Assembly (NCBI GenBank): GCA_946612455.1
Contig: CAMOER010000001.1
Coordinates: 62,001-126,000, forward strand
Reading direction: 5' to 3'
Length of the DNA stretch: 64,000 nt
From: UBA3305 sp002373555
Lineage (GTDB): Bacteria; Bacillota; Clostridia; Lachnospirales; Lachnospiraceae
In this document: positions 42,784 through 52,441 of the stretch, piece by piece
Layout: every line of letters begins with the position of its first letter
Numbering within the stretch: position 1 is the stretch's first letter
The notes under the pieces: model-generated
What the model saw: only the letters and a program-made list of their open reading frames with translations
Told to the model about the DNA's origin: nothing
The model's database searches: none
Program-made: the position numbers and the translations under genes

Positions 42784-42971
42784 CCGCAGACAGGTTCCCT
42801 GTGTTCTTCTCACCGAAACTGTGTGTGAAGAGCGACAGTTCACGGCGAAATCGCCGACTGGAAGCCAACACGCTTTTTCGTTGGCTGGAAGGAGTGCGTA
42901 TATTTCGTCCGCGAACGAAGCAATCTGAGGACCCCTGTTTCGGGGAGAAGAACACAGGGAACCGTCTCCGG
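42784..42971 (-). repeat. Dispersed structured element, copy D
   Basis: Opposite orientation to copy C, 150 nt away. Inner arms 42793-42819 and 42937-42963 are complementary at 26 of 27 positions (GGTTCCCTGTGTTCTTCT at the outer end), and complementarity extends outwards to 42784 and 42971 with one bulge. The core 42820-42936 retains the AGCCAAC/GTTGGCT hairpin with a one-base shorter loop, and a lengthened third hairpin CGGCG/CGCCG. Confidence 0.8.
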
Positions 42972-42982
42972 TAGTCCCTTCC

Positions 42983-44359
42983 TCACACAATCGCCTTCGT
43001 TCTCCACTTCCCTCTCCGGTACATTATAAACGTCAGCGTCGCCCCCACACACCACGTAATCACCAGCGACAGGAACATCATCGCCGGATTCCCTTTGGGA
43101 TTCTCCGGCGTCTTCGTCAGCCACACCAGCAGATACGCAGCCGGCACACGCATCAGCACCGAGTTGAAGATCGAGATCCACATCGGCGTCACCGTATCAC
43201 CGGCCCCCCGCATGATGCCGGACAGACACTGCGTCACTTCCATGGCGATATAGCCCACGCACAGGATCTGCATCATATGATAGCTGATATCGACCAGCTC
43301 CTGCGTATTCGTGAAAATGCCCATCAGCGGCTTTCCGAAGAGCAGGATCAGCGCCGTCAGCCCGGCCGAGATCGCCATCGCCGCCAGCGTTCCTTCCTTC
43401 GCGCCCTTGATGACCCGGTCCATCTTGTTCGCGCCGATATTCTGTCCCGCATACGTCGTCATCGCCGTACCGAACGAGAACGCCGGCAGCATGACAAAGC
43501 CGTCGATTCGCATAACGATCACATTCGCCGCGATAAACTGCGCGCCAAAGCTGTTCGTCAGGGACTGTACAACGATCATGGACATCGAAATGATCGCCTG
43601 CGTAACGCCGGAAGGCAGACCCAGCCGGATCAGGGACGAAGAATATCGTTTCTCCGGCTTCAGATATTCCTTCTTCATGTCGAACAGGTCCTTCATCTGC
43701 GACAGCTTCCGGAAGGTCAGGATCGCGGAAACGAACTGGGCGATGATCGTCGCAAGCGCCACGCCGGGCACGCCCATGCCGAAGAATACGACGAATGCAT
43801 AGTCCAGAAAGATATTCAGAACCGTTGCGACCAGCAGATACAGCAAGGCGGAAACGGAATCTCCGAGTCCGCGCAGCACGCCGCCGAGAATATTATAATA
43901 TCCGCTTCCCGCAATGCCCAGGAAAAAGATCGTCAGGTAGCTCGCGCTCCAGTTGATGATCGCATCCGGGGTATTCAGAATCGAAAGCACCGGTTTGGAG
44001 ATCAGCGGACCGATGATCATGATGATCACGGAGCTAATCGCGGTCAGCGTAATGCAGCAGCCGATGGATCGCGAGAGCTTCTCTCTCTGTCTCGCACCGA
44101 AATACTGCGATACCATGATGCTGGCGCCGACAGAAATTCCGATGAACAGCACAAGCATCAGGTTCAGGATCGGACCGGCTGTACCGACCGCCGCCAGCGC
44201 ATCATCTCCCACGAATCGGCCGACGATGATGCTGTCGATGGTATTATAAAGCTGCTGGGCAATATTTCCCAGCAGCATCGGGATCGTGAATTTAATTATC
44301 TGTGAGACCGGATTGCCGACCGTCATGTCCACCGGTGCAAAAAGATCTTTTAACTTCAT
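42983..44359 (-). CDS. MATE family efflux transporter
   Basis: A 458-aa exporter with 12 membrane segments: NPVSQIIKFTIPMLLGNIAQQ at the N-terminus, QNIGANKMDRVIKGAKEG starting the second half. Related to, but clearly not a duplicate of, the MATE protein at 17442-18791. It lies 13 nt downstream of the CorA-type gene, so both are co-transcribed. Substrate unknown. Confidence 0.9.
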   Translation of the reverse strand: MKLKDLFAPVDMTVGNPVSQIIKFTIPMLLGNIAQQLYNTIDSIIVGRFVGDDALAAVGTAGPILNLMLVLFIGISVGASIMVSQYFGARQREKLSRSIGCCITLTAISSVIIMIIGPLISKPVLSILNTPDAIINWSASYLTIFFLGIAGSGYYNILGGVLRGLGDSVSALLYLLVATVLNIFLDYAFVVFFGMGVPGVALATIIAQFVSAILTFRKLSQMKDLFDMKKEYLKPEKRYSSSLIRLGLPSGVTQAIISMSMIVVQSLTNSFGAQFIAANVIVMRIDGFVMLPAFSFGTAMTTYAGQNIGANKMDRVIKGAKEGTLAAMAISAGLTALILLFGKPLMGIFTNTQELVDISYHMMQILCVGYIAMEVTQCLSGIMRGAGDTVTPMWISIFNSVLMRVPAAYLLVWLTKTPENPKGNPAMMFLSLVITWCVGATLTFIMYRRGKWRTKAIV

Positions 44360-44372
44360 AGAGCCTCCGAAC

Positions 44373-45293
44373 CTACAGCCACTTCTTTATTTTAAAGTAC
44401 AGAATGCCGCCCACGACGATCACAATACATACGATCAGGACCGCCGGATACGCCCATGGATAAGAAAGCTCCGGCATATACACGAAGTTCATGCCGTACC
44501 AGCCGACGATGAGCGTCAGCGGCATGAAGATCGTCGTCACGATCGTCAGCACGGTCATGATATTGTTCTGCTTGATATCCAGATGCGTCTTGTGCAGATC
44601 GCGGATCTGCATGGCGAAATCGCGCACGCCCGAAGCCGCATCTTTCAGACGCTCGATCCGGTTGATATACAGCCGGAAATACCGCAGGTTGTCTTCGACG
44701 AAGAAACCGTTTTCATTCTCCTCGAAGACTTCTGCCGCATCCAGCAGCTGTTCATAGTTGTTCAGAAGCTCCCGGATATCGCCGCGGATCTCATTGACCC
44801 GGTGAATGATCTCGATGCCCGTCTCATGGACGATCGCATCTTCCATCTTATCGAGTTCATGTTCATACTGGTCGATCAGCTTCTGGTCATTCTTCACCAC
44901 CTGCGTCAGGAAATCGCACAGGAACCTCTCCAGGCTCGGATTTCTCCATCGTTTTGTGGATGCGATCATTTCGATCATGTGATGCACCGTCCCGCTGTCG
45001 TCGATAAAAACGATTCCCTTTTCATCCAGTGCGAATGCGAAGACCGCATCCTCGCCCGAAAGATCCGCTCTCCGCGGAATGGAAAATGTACCGGTGATCG
45101 AATCGTAGTTGACCTCCGCCTTGGTGGCAAGGATCAGATCTTCATCCGGATCATGCTCGATACCCATGTCGAACCGGTTCTCATGCCGCCGCCATTCTTC
45201 CCGCGAGAGCACGGCCGCATACGGCAGCCCGGACTTCAGCATGTCCAAAGGCTCCGCCTGGGTCGGCCTGTCCTGAATAATATAGCAATACAT
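44373..45293 (-). CDS. CorA family divalent-metal transporter
   Basis: A 306-aa protein with a large cytoplasmic alpha/beta domain and long helices (about 1-240). Two C-terminal membrane segments follow, with the pore signature YGMNF (WYGMNFVYMPEL) between them and a basic tail KIKKWL. CorA-type channels move Mg2+ or, in some subgroups, other divalent ions. The start MYCYIIQDR at 45293 is preceded by AGGAGG; a frame extension to 45356 is unsupported. Confidence 0.88.
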   Translation of the reverse strand: MYCYIIQDRPTQAEPLDMLKSGLPYAAVLSREEWRRHENRFDMGIEHDPDEDLILATKAEVNYDSITGTFSIPRRADLSGEDAVFAFALDEKGIVFIDDSGTVHHMIEMIASTKRWRNPSLERFLCDFLTQVVKNDQKLIDQYEHELDKMEDAIVHETGIEIIHRVNEIRGDIRELLNNYEQLLDAAEVFEENENGFFVEDNLRYFRLYINRIERLKDAASGVRDFAMQIRDLHKTHLDIKQNNIMTVLTIVTTIFMPLTLIVGWYGMNFVYMPELSYPWAYPAVLIVCIVIVVGGILYFKIKKWL

Positions 45294-45361
45294 CCGGCAC
45301 CTCCTTTCCCTGCATGGTTTAGTATGATAACACAACCCGGCGAAAAAGTGAACCACCTTCT

Positions 45362-48300
45362 TTACTTCGGTACACAGATGGTCCGATTCAGCGCAAAGGA
45401 ATAGATATACATCTCCGAAACAGGCTTTCCGATCGCTGCCGACAGTGCTTCCGCGTACAGATGCATCTGGATCCCGTACCGTTCGATCAGCTCCGCTGGC
45501 CCCTCTTCTCCGTATACGCTGTCGGTCTTGTAATCCCAGAGAATGATCCCATCCTCCGTTTCAACATAGGCATCGGTAATGCCCTGCAGGATCATCCACT
45601 CGCCGTCCTCTTCGGCCTTTTCGTACCTGCCTGTCTCGCGGATCTGTCTGAATTCAGAGACCGTCAGTCTGCTGATGAACTGTTTTTCCCGGGAAAGCTT
45701 TCCTCTGCGGAATGCATCCGCTGCCGTCTGTCCGAGCGGAGAAGCATAGAATCGGCTGATCTTCCCGGGCTCGATCATATCCGCCTCCTGCTGCGACAGA
45801 AAATCCTCCGCCACGAGCCTGGCAAGTCCGTCGTTCACGGCTTCCGTACTGCCGCATTCCTCCGGCGAGAGCCTGTACATTGCAAGGTGATACGCCGTTC
45901 CGCGGACAGTGCCGGATGCCGGATAGACACCGGTTTCCTCCGGTGCGATCCGCGCTTCACTGGGTTTCCGCCCCGGGTTCTGCGCCTCTGCCTCCGCCGC
46001 CTTCTGTTTCAGTTCCGATACGGAAACAACGCCCTTCTGGCGAACCGAGTTCTCAAACGGATAGGCAAAATTGAGCCATCCTTCCAGCATTTCCAGCATC
46101 GCCGGATCCGCCGTTCCGGCCCCGGCAGCGAGCCGCCATCTGTCCGCACGCATAGCGGCCAGTGCAGCATCATACGTGCTCCGCAGTTCCTCCGCTTCCG
46201 CTTCTGTGACAGTCATGCGGACCGGACTTCCGTCCATCGTCATCAGCAGCCAGTCGAGATAGGAGTTTGCCTTTCCGGCCAGCAGCGCGGGCGGAAGCCC
46301 CGGCACCGCAAGCTTTTTCATCTGCTCCGTGAGATTCTCCGTGCTCGCCGTGAGTATCAGTTTTTCTTTCGCCCTGGTCATAGCGACATACAGGATCCGA
46401 AGTTCTTCCTCCCGGCTCTCCTTTTTGATCTGTTCCGCCGTCATTTTTTTATACAGCAGGGCGGTCTTTGTCCGTTTCACGGGATCGATCAGATCACAGG
46501 CAAGGCCCAGATCCTGGTGCAGCAGCATTGACGCCTTCGCATCCTGAAGATTGAAGCCTCTGCCGGTACCGGCCACAAACACGACCGGATATTCCATTCC
46601 CTTGCTCTTATGGATCGTCGTGATCCGCACAAGATCTTCGTTCTCCGACAGTGCGGAGGCCTCCCCCTCGTCCACTTTATACTCATGCAGTCTCTGAATA
46701 TAGCGAAGGAACCGGAAGATGCCCCGGTAGCTGGTCTCCTCAAAAGCAGCCGCCTTCTCGATCAGCATTTCCACATTTGCTTTCCGCACAGCGCCGCCCG
46801 GCTCCGCTGCCAGCACATACAGATAGCCGGTCTCGTCCAGCAGCTTTATCAGGATCTCGCGGATCGAACGTACGGATGACAGCCTTCTGTATTCGGAAAG
46901 CATCTTCCTGAATGCTTCGAACTTTTCCGTGCATCTGCCTTCGCCGGCCGCAGCCGTCAGCTTATCAAACAGATATCCGTCCGGCATTCCGGCGCACATA
47001 GAAGCCAGCTCATTTTTGGTAAATCCGCCGATCGGAGAAAGGAGCACGGACGCCAGCGGGATATCCTGCAGCGGATCGTCGATGATCTGCAGAAAAGACA
47101 GCAGTACCCGGACTTCAGGCGCGGAAAAATAGCCTTTATTTTCCTGCGCATGCGCGGGAATGCCGCTGGACATGAGTACGCGCCGCAGCGGCTCCGCCAT
47201 GCTCTCGGCCGACCGTACCAGGATCACGATATCCCGGTAAGAAACAGGTCTCTCCTTCCCCTCTTTGACATCATAGAGCAGCAGTCCGTTTTCGGGATCG
47301 GTCAGCGCACGGATCTTATCCGCGATCATCCCGGCCTCAGCCTCGATGCCGGAGAGCCCGCCATCGGCGTGATCACAGACAAGCAGCTCGGTCTCCGGAT
47401 CCGCGAGCGCGTATCCGGCGCCGTATTTCAGGCTCGCGGCATCATCGTAAACGATCCCGCCAAGATCCTCCGTCATGATCTGCGAGAACAGATGATTCAC
47501 GCTCGAAAGAACGGTCTCTCTGGAGCGGAAATTCTTTCCGAGATCGATCCGATATCCGGTATCCGCATCCTTCTCACCGGAATAGAAACGGTATTTTTCC
47601 ATGAAAAGCGCCGGTCTGGCCATGCGGAACCGGTAGATGCTCTGCTTGACATCGCCCACCATGAATCTGTCTGCGCCGGTACCGCCGCTCTTTGCGAAGG
47701 CGCGCAGGATCTCCTCCTGGATCAGATTGCTGTCCTGGTATTCATCCGTCATGACCTCCCGGAACAGGCCCTTCAGCTCATGCTGAAGCTCCTTCGGCAC
47801 AAGCGCATCGCCTTCCCATTTCCACAGAAGCTGCAGTGCCAGATGCTCGATATCCGAAAATGTCGCGAGCTCCCGTTTTCTTTTTTCCTGTGCATAGATT
47901 TCGCCGAAGCGCAGTGTCAGACGGATGATCTCCCGCCTTACGGGATCCGTCGCCGCCGCCAGCTCCGCTTCCGTCTGCAGGTCCCCGCAGCCGCCCGGGA
48001 AAAGCGCCTTGATCCCATCCTTCACGGCATCCCGCCACGCGGAGAACATCTCCTTTACGGCAGGATCCGTATCGCCGAGCTTGCGGATCGCCGGCTTCCT
48101 GACAAAACCGGGTGCCGACAGTTTTCCGTACAGCGCCGCGAGATCCTTCGTATCCAGAAGATCCAGCACCAGCGCCAGATCCGCCAGGAACATGTCCGTA
48201 TACTTTTCCAGCGCCGGATAAGCTGACGATTCCGCGGCAGCAAGCTGCAGACTCTCTGCATATTTTTCCAGTTCGTACTGCACGCTTTCTCCCCAGGAAA

Positions 48301-48937
48301 TGAACCAGGACTGCGCAGACAGGTCCCTGACGCGGCCGTCATATTCCTCCATAAGACGGGCGAGCTCCCTTTCAGGCCAGGGCATGCTGTCGTAATTCCG
48401 GAAGACATCCAGGATCATATCCCGTACGGCTCTGTCATTCATGTCCTTCGACAGGGAATCCATGAGCCGCCGGAAGTCTTTCGTATTCTCTTCATACGCT
48501 TCGGCCAGCATCTGCTCCAGACAGTCCTCGCGCAGCAGACGGTCCTCTCCCTCATCGGCGATCCGCAGATCCGGATCAATATCCAGCAGGAAGAAATACT
48601 GTCTGACCAGCCACTGGCAGAAACTGTCGATCGTGCTGATATGGGCCTGCGGCAGAAGCGCCGCCTGTCTGGCCAGCACAGGATCTTCCGGCGCGTCCTC
48701 CATCCGTTTTGCCAGCGCATCGGAAAGCCGCTCCTTCATTTCCGCCGCGGCGGCTCTCGTAAAAGTGACCACCAGGAGTTCATTTACCGAGACCGGATCG
48801 GACGGATCCGTGATCCGCTGTACGATCCTTTCCACCAGCACGGCAGTCTTGCCGCTGCCGGCCGCGGCGGACACCAGGATATCCTTTCCCCGTGTCTCTA
48901 TGACTTTTTTCTGATCATCCGTCCACTTGACCGCCAT
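45362..48937 (-). CDS. addA: ATP-dependent helicase/nuclease AddA
   Basis: A 1191-aa subunit of the AddAB double-strand-break repair helicase-nuclease. Walker A AAAGSGKTAVLV at the N-terminus, UvrD motifs including DEYQDSNLIQ, VGDVKQSIYRFR and TIHKSKGMEYPVVF. The C-terminal RecB-like nuclease has ILWDYKTDSV. It overlaps the end of addB by 23 nt. Confidence 0.96.
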   Translation of the reverse strand: MAVKWTDDQKKVIETRGKDILVSAAAGSGKTAVLVERIVQRITDPSDPVSVNELLVVTFTRAAAAEMKERLSDALAKRMEDAPEDPVLARQAALLPQAHISTIDSFCQWLVRQYFFLLDIDPDLRIADEGEDRLLREDCLEQMLAEAYEENTKDFRRLMDSLSKDMNDRAVRDMILDVFRNYDSMPWPERELARLMEEYDGRVRDLSAQSWFISWGESVQYELEKYAESLQLAAAESSAYPALEKYTDMFLADLALVLDLLDTKDLAALYGKLSAPGFVRKPAIRKLGDTDPAVKEMFSAWRDAVKDGIKALFPGGCGDLQTEAELAAATDPVRREIIRLTLRFGEIYAQEKRKRELATFSDIEHLALQLLWKWEGDALVPKELQHELKGLFREVMTDEYQDSNLIQEEILRAFAKSGGTGADRFMVGDVKQSIYRFRMARPALFMEKYRFYSGEKDADTGYRIDLGKNFRSRETVLSSVNHLFSQIMTEDLGGIVYDDAASLKYGAGYALADPETELLVCDHADGGLSGIEAEAGMIADKIRALTDPENGLLLYDVKEGKERPVSYRDIVILVRSAESMAEPLRRVLMSSGIPAHAQENKGYFSAPEVRVLLSFLQIIDDPLQDIPLASVLLSPIGGFTKNELASMCAGMPDGYLFDKLTAAAGEGRCTEKFEAFRKMLSEYRRLSSVRSIREILIKLLDETGYLYVLAAEPGGAVRKANVEMLIEKAAAFEETSYRGIFRFLRYIQRLHEYKVDEGEASALSENEDLVRITTIHKSKGMEYPVVFVAGTGRGFNLQDAKASMLLHQDLGLACDLIDPVKRTKTALLYKKMTAEQIKKESREEELRILYVAMTRAKEKLILTASTENLTEQMKKLAVPGLPPALLAGKANSYLDWLLMTMDGSPVRMTVTEAEAEELRSTYDAALAAMRADRWRLAAGAGTADPAMLEMLEGWLNFAYPFENSVRQKGVVSVSELKQKAAEAEAQNPGRKPSEARIAPEETGVYPASGTVRGTAYHLAMYRLSPEECGSTEAVNDGLARLVAEDFLSQQEADMIEPGKISRFYASPLGQTAADAFRRGKLSREKQFISRLTVSEFRQIRETGRYEKAEEDGEWMILQGITDAYVETEDGIILWDYKTDSVYGEEGPAELIERYGIQMHLYAEALSAAIGKPVSEMYIYSFALNRTICVPK

Positions 48938-51900
48938 CCGCTGCCTCCTCTTTCAGTCTCTCCCAGATTTCCTTATCTTCCATTTTCGCCATCCGCCGGT
49001 AGCCGTACACGGGATTTTTCCTGTCAAAACCGCATGCCGCACTGTACGGACAATAATCGCATGCCGTCCGGTTCTTTTCCATCACCGGCGCTGCCTCCAC
49101 ATCGCCCGAAGCGATCCGGTTCCCGGTCTCCTGCATCTTCTTTTCCGTGTACGCGATCAGCTGCCGGATCTGCGCCGCATCTGCTTTTTTCCCCGATACG
49201 GGCTCGCTTTTCGCCGCGATCAGATCATCGGAAGCCGACAGTCCTTTCAGATACCAGTTTTTGATCCATTTTTTATAGATGTCATCCTCGGAAGCACCTG
49301 CCTCCGTATCTGCAAGTTTTTCCGCGAACGAGAAATAGTACATGCCTGCGGGAACGGCCGTGCTGCCGGGATGGCGCTTTTCGTCTTTCAGCATCGCCGC
49401 CGCCATATACAGCACCAGCTGCATGGAAAGGCCGTTGTAGATCGAGTTCAGATCCAGTATCTTCTCTCCGGTCTTGTAATCGACCACACGGATATACCGC
49501 TTTCCGTCTTCCTCGCTGACATCCACACGGTCGATCCGGCCCTCCAGGATCATCCGGCTGCCGTTTTCCGCCCGGATCACCAGTTCCGGATCATTGTATC
49601 CGGAAAAGAGCATCTCGCTCGCCTCCTGACGGAAATCTCCCCGCCGCATCAGATCGCACACAGCCCGGATCCCCCGGTCCAGAAGTGCGGTGAACCGGCC
49701 TGTCCGGTAGGCGCCTTCGGCGCTTTCGGCCTCCATCCGGCTGATCTTTTCGTCCCGTTTTGCCAGCGAGACCGCTGCTTCCACCAGACGTTCCCGGTCT
49801 TCTTCGGTCAGTTCGTCCATCTGTATCCCTTCTTCCTTTAACAGTGCGAAGAAGTTATCCATGACCGTATGGAAAAATGTTCCCCGGTCCATCTGATCGA
49901 CCGTGAACGGCTTCCGTTCTCTGAGTTTCAGTCCGTACCGCAGAAAATGCGCGGCCGCGCATTCGGCAAAGGCTTCCATCCGTGTCACACTCAGGCGGAT
50001 ATCCTTTCCGTAAAGAAGCCCTGCGGCTGCGGGAAGGATGCTGCTCTCCGCCGCTGTGGGAAAAGCGGCCGCCAGGATCTTTTCAAACGCTTCCGAATCC
50101 GTTTTCTGCAGCACAGCGGCCAGCGCATCGAATCCGGAATCCGGAGAATCCTTTTCCGCCTCTTCTGTCTTCCGGCCCACGCCGTCGGCGAACGCCAGCT
50201 TCAGCGATGCCATTCCGGTGATCCGGGCTGCCATTTCCCGGTCTTCGTCTGTCTGCACATGCAGATCCTCATACAGGGAAACGATCTGCTGCAGCAGATA
50301 CGACGGTCTGACCGCACTGCCGGACCCGTTCTGTGTATGGAAGGTGATATACAGCTGTTCCTTCGGTCTGCAGAGAAGCATATAAAGGTACGCACGCTCC
50401 TGGCAGGCCATATCGAAAGCCGCCGGTGCCAGACGGACGCCGCGGGCAAGCAGCAGCGAGCGCTCATTTTCAGAAAGGATCCCGCCCGAAGCGCCCGGGG
50501 ACGGGATCAGCCCGTCATTCATCCCCAAAAGGATCAGCGCGCGGATCTCGTTCTGCCGGCTGCGCCGGATATCCCCGATCTGCACCTGGTCCATGCCGGA
50601 CGGAAGCATACCGAGCTTTCCCTCTGCGATACCGGCTTCCAGGAGCTTCAGGAAGCTGTCCGCACTGAAGCGTTCCTCCGGGAAGAGCGTTTCGGCCTCT
50701 GTCAGGATCTGCCCGATATATTCAAACACCCTGCGGTATTCCTCTGCGCGCTCACTGTCGCCATCTTCCGACGCAGCTTCCGCCAGGGACTGCAGGCGGG
50801 CAGACGCATCCGCCCGTGACATCATGTTCCTGAGCGCCACGATCCATTCCGCCCCTGCATATCCGCCTCTTCCGGTGAGCCCGGTCAGATCCGCAAGCGC
50901 GGCAGCGATCGTTTCTCTGGCCGTGTCGATCTCTCCCATCCTTTCTTCCAGGAACTTTTCCGGGCACCAGGAAAACGGCTTCTGATACGCGCTTTTCCCG
51001 CGGATGCCCGTGACATACAGATAGGTATCCAGAAGATCGGCCTGCGCATCATCCAGCGGTCCGATCCCGCACCTGACGAACCGCATCACGCTCTCATAAG
51101 AGAAATCCGTACTGATGATCTCCAGCGCCGACAGCAGGAATTCTGCCAGCGGATCTCCGGCCAGCCCCTTTCTGCTGTCACAGAAAAACGGAATCCCGGC
51201 TCTTGCAAACTCCGTGGTCAGATACTTCCGGTACGTCTCCGTATCACCCGTGACCACCGCGATCTCATGATATCGGTAGCCTTCCTCCCGGACCAGACGT
51301 GCGATCGTGCAGGCGGCAAATGCGGCCTCTGCGGCTTCATTGCGCAGTCTTGTCACGCGGATCCCGGAACAATCGCCTGCAAACACAGCCTTCCAGCCGA
51401 AACGCATGAAATGCTCCGTCAGGAACCGCAGTTCCGGTGCATCCGCATGACGGACATCACCGTGCAGCAGGATCCTCTCCCAGGGGATCTCTTTCTCTTC
51501 AGCTGTCCTGATCAGTTCCGCTTCCGTACTTTTTCCCATGTAGAAAAGATCCGTCGGGCGAAGTTCCTGCTCTGCCGCCTCCGCTTCAGGAAGCAAAAGC
51601 GCGATCTCCATATGAGAGGTCTGGGACATCAGGATATCCAGGATGGCAAGCTGCACCGGTGTAAAGCCGGTAAAACTGTCAATATATAAGCGGCAGCCCG
51701 ACATCAGGTCCGATGCCGGCAGCAGCCGCAGAAGTCCCGGAAGCAGCTCTTCGGCCGTGATCTTTCCGTTCTCTCTGCGGGCCTCGAAGGACTTCCTGAT
51801 CCTCCCGAGATCCGAGAGTTTTCTCTTTAAAAGCGGCTGGTCGTAAAGACGGTCTGCAATCTCCAGAAGATCCCCGGAATCGTACTGATAAAATTCGGAG

Positions 51901-52277
51901 AGCATTTCTGAGAGCGACCTTAAGAAGCCCGGGCGTCTGATGCTGCCTGCGAAGACGGTCAGTTCCCTGCCGCTGTCTTCCGCGGCGCGACGCAGAAGCA
52001 TCTGTTTTCCCATCTCCGTAAGGACGGTAAAGCGCTCGCTGCTGCGCGCAGGTATCACCCGGTAGGCGAGACGCTCGAAGCTTAAGACTTCGATATTTAC
52101 CGCAGCATGCCGGGGATGCGCCGCGAGGATATCCCGCTGCGTCTGCATGGTAAACTGCTCCGGCACGAGGATCACGTGCCGGAGATCAGGTTCGTTTAAG
52201 GATGATTCGATAAGACGGTTCCGGAGAAGTGCGGACTTGCCGCTCCCGGCTCCGCCGAGAAGGAAAGTAAGAGACAT
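48915..52277 (-). CDS. addB: ATP-dependent nuclease subunit AddB
   Basis: A 1120-aa partner of AddA that recognises Chi and cuts the 5' strand. Walker A GGAGSGKSALLR at residues 8-19. The C-terminal nuclease has VVDYKTGEKI and an iron-sulfur cluster: Cys in AFAECAAAHF and three in ACDYCPYSAACGF. The start MSLTFLLGG at 52277 is preceded by AGGTGAT; five upstream codons are unlikely. Confidence 0.95.
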   Translation of the reverse strand: MSLTFLLGGAGSGKSALLRNRLIESSLNEPDLRHVILVPEQFTMQTQRDILAAHPRHAAVNIEVLSFERLAYRVIPARSSERFTVLTEMGKQMLLRRAAEDSGRELTVFAGSIRRPGFLRSLSEMLSEFYQYDSGDLLEIADRLYDQPLLKRKLSDLGRIRKSFEARRENGKITAEELLPGLLRLLPASDLMSGCRLYIDSFTGFTPVQLAILDILMSQTSHMEIALLLPEAEAAEQELRPTDLFYMGKSTEAELIRTAEEKEIPWERILLHGDVRHADAPELRFLTEHFMRFGWKAVFAGDCSGIRVTRLRNEAAEAAFAACTIARLVREEGYRYHEIAVVTGDTETYRKYLTTEFARAGIPFFCDSRKGLAGDPLAEFLLSALEIISTDFSYESVMRFVRCGIGPLDDAQADLLDTYLYVTGIRGKSAYQKPFSWCPEKFLEERMGEIDTARETIAAALADLTGLTGRGGYAGAEWIVALRNMMSRADASARLQSLAEAASEDGDSERAEEYRRVFEYIGQILTEAETLFPEERFSADSFLKLLEAGIAEGKLGMLPSGMDQVQIGDIRRSRQNEIRALILLGMNDGLIPSPGASGGILSENERSLLLARGVRLAPAAFDMACQERAYLYMLLCRPKEQLYITFHTQNGSGSAVRPSYLLQQIVSLYEDLHVQTDEDREMAARITGMASLKLAFADGVGRKTEEAEKDSPDSGFDALAAVLQKTDSEAFEKILAAAFPTAAESSILPAAAGLLYGKDIRLSVTRMEAFAECAAAHFLRYGLKLRERKPFTVDQMDRGTFFHTVMDNFFALLKEEGIQMDELTEEDRERLVEAAVSLAKRDEKISRMEAESAEGAYRTGRFTALLDRGIRAVCDLMRRGDFRQEASEMLFSGYNDPELVIRAENGSRMILEGRIDRVDVSEEDGKRYIRVVDYKTGEKILDLNSIYNGLSMQLVLYMAAAMLKDEKRHPGSTAVPAGMYYFSFAEKLADTEAGASEDDIYKKWIKNWYLKGLSASDDLIAAKSEPVSGKKADAAQIRQLIAYTEKKMQETGNRIASGDVEAAPVMEKNRTACDYCPYSAACGFDRKNPVYGYRRMAKMEDKEIWERLKEEAADGGQVDG

Positions 52278-52307
52278 AGGATCACCTGCCATCGTCTGAA
52301 TGAGTAA

Positions 52308-52336
52308 ATTTTAACAACGAAAATATCAGAACGCAA
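52308..52336 (-). promoter_or_regulatory. Candidate promoter for addB-addA
   Basis: TTGCGT (52331-52336) and TAAAAT (52308-52313) with a 17-nt spacer on the minus strand. The 164-nt AT-rich divergent region to 52441 also contains TATAAT and TATATT boxes for the opposite gene, but no -35 there is convincing. Confidence 0.4.
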
Positions 52337-52441
52337 GAAATATAATTGTACCGGATTATTATATATGATATATTAATTACATCAATCATCCGGCAGTTGA
52401 ATCAGGAAGATACTGTCGAAAAAAATGAAAAGGAGAAAGAA

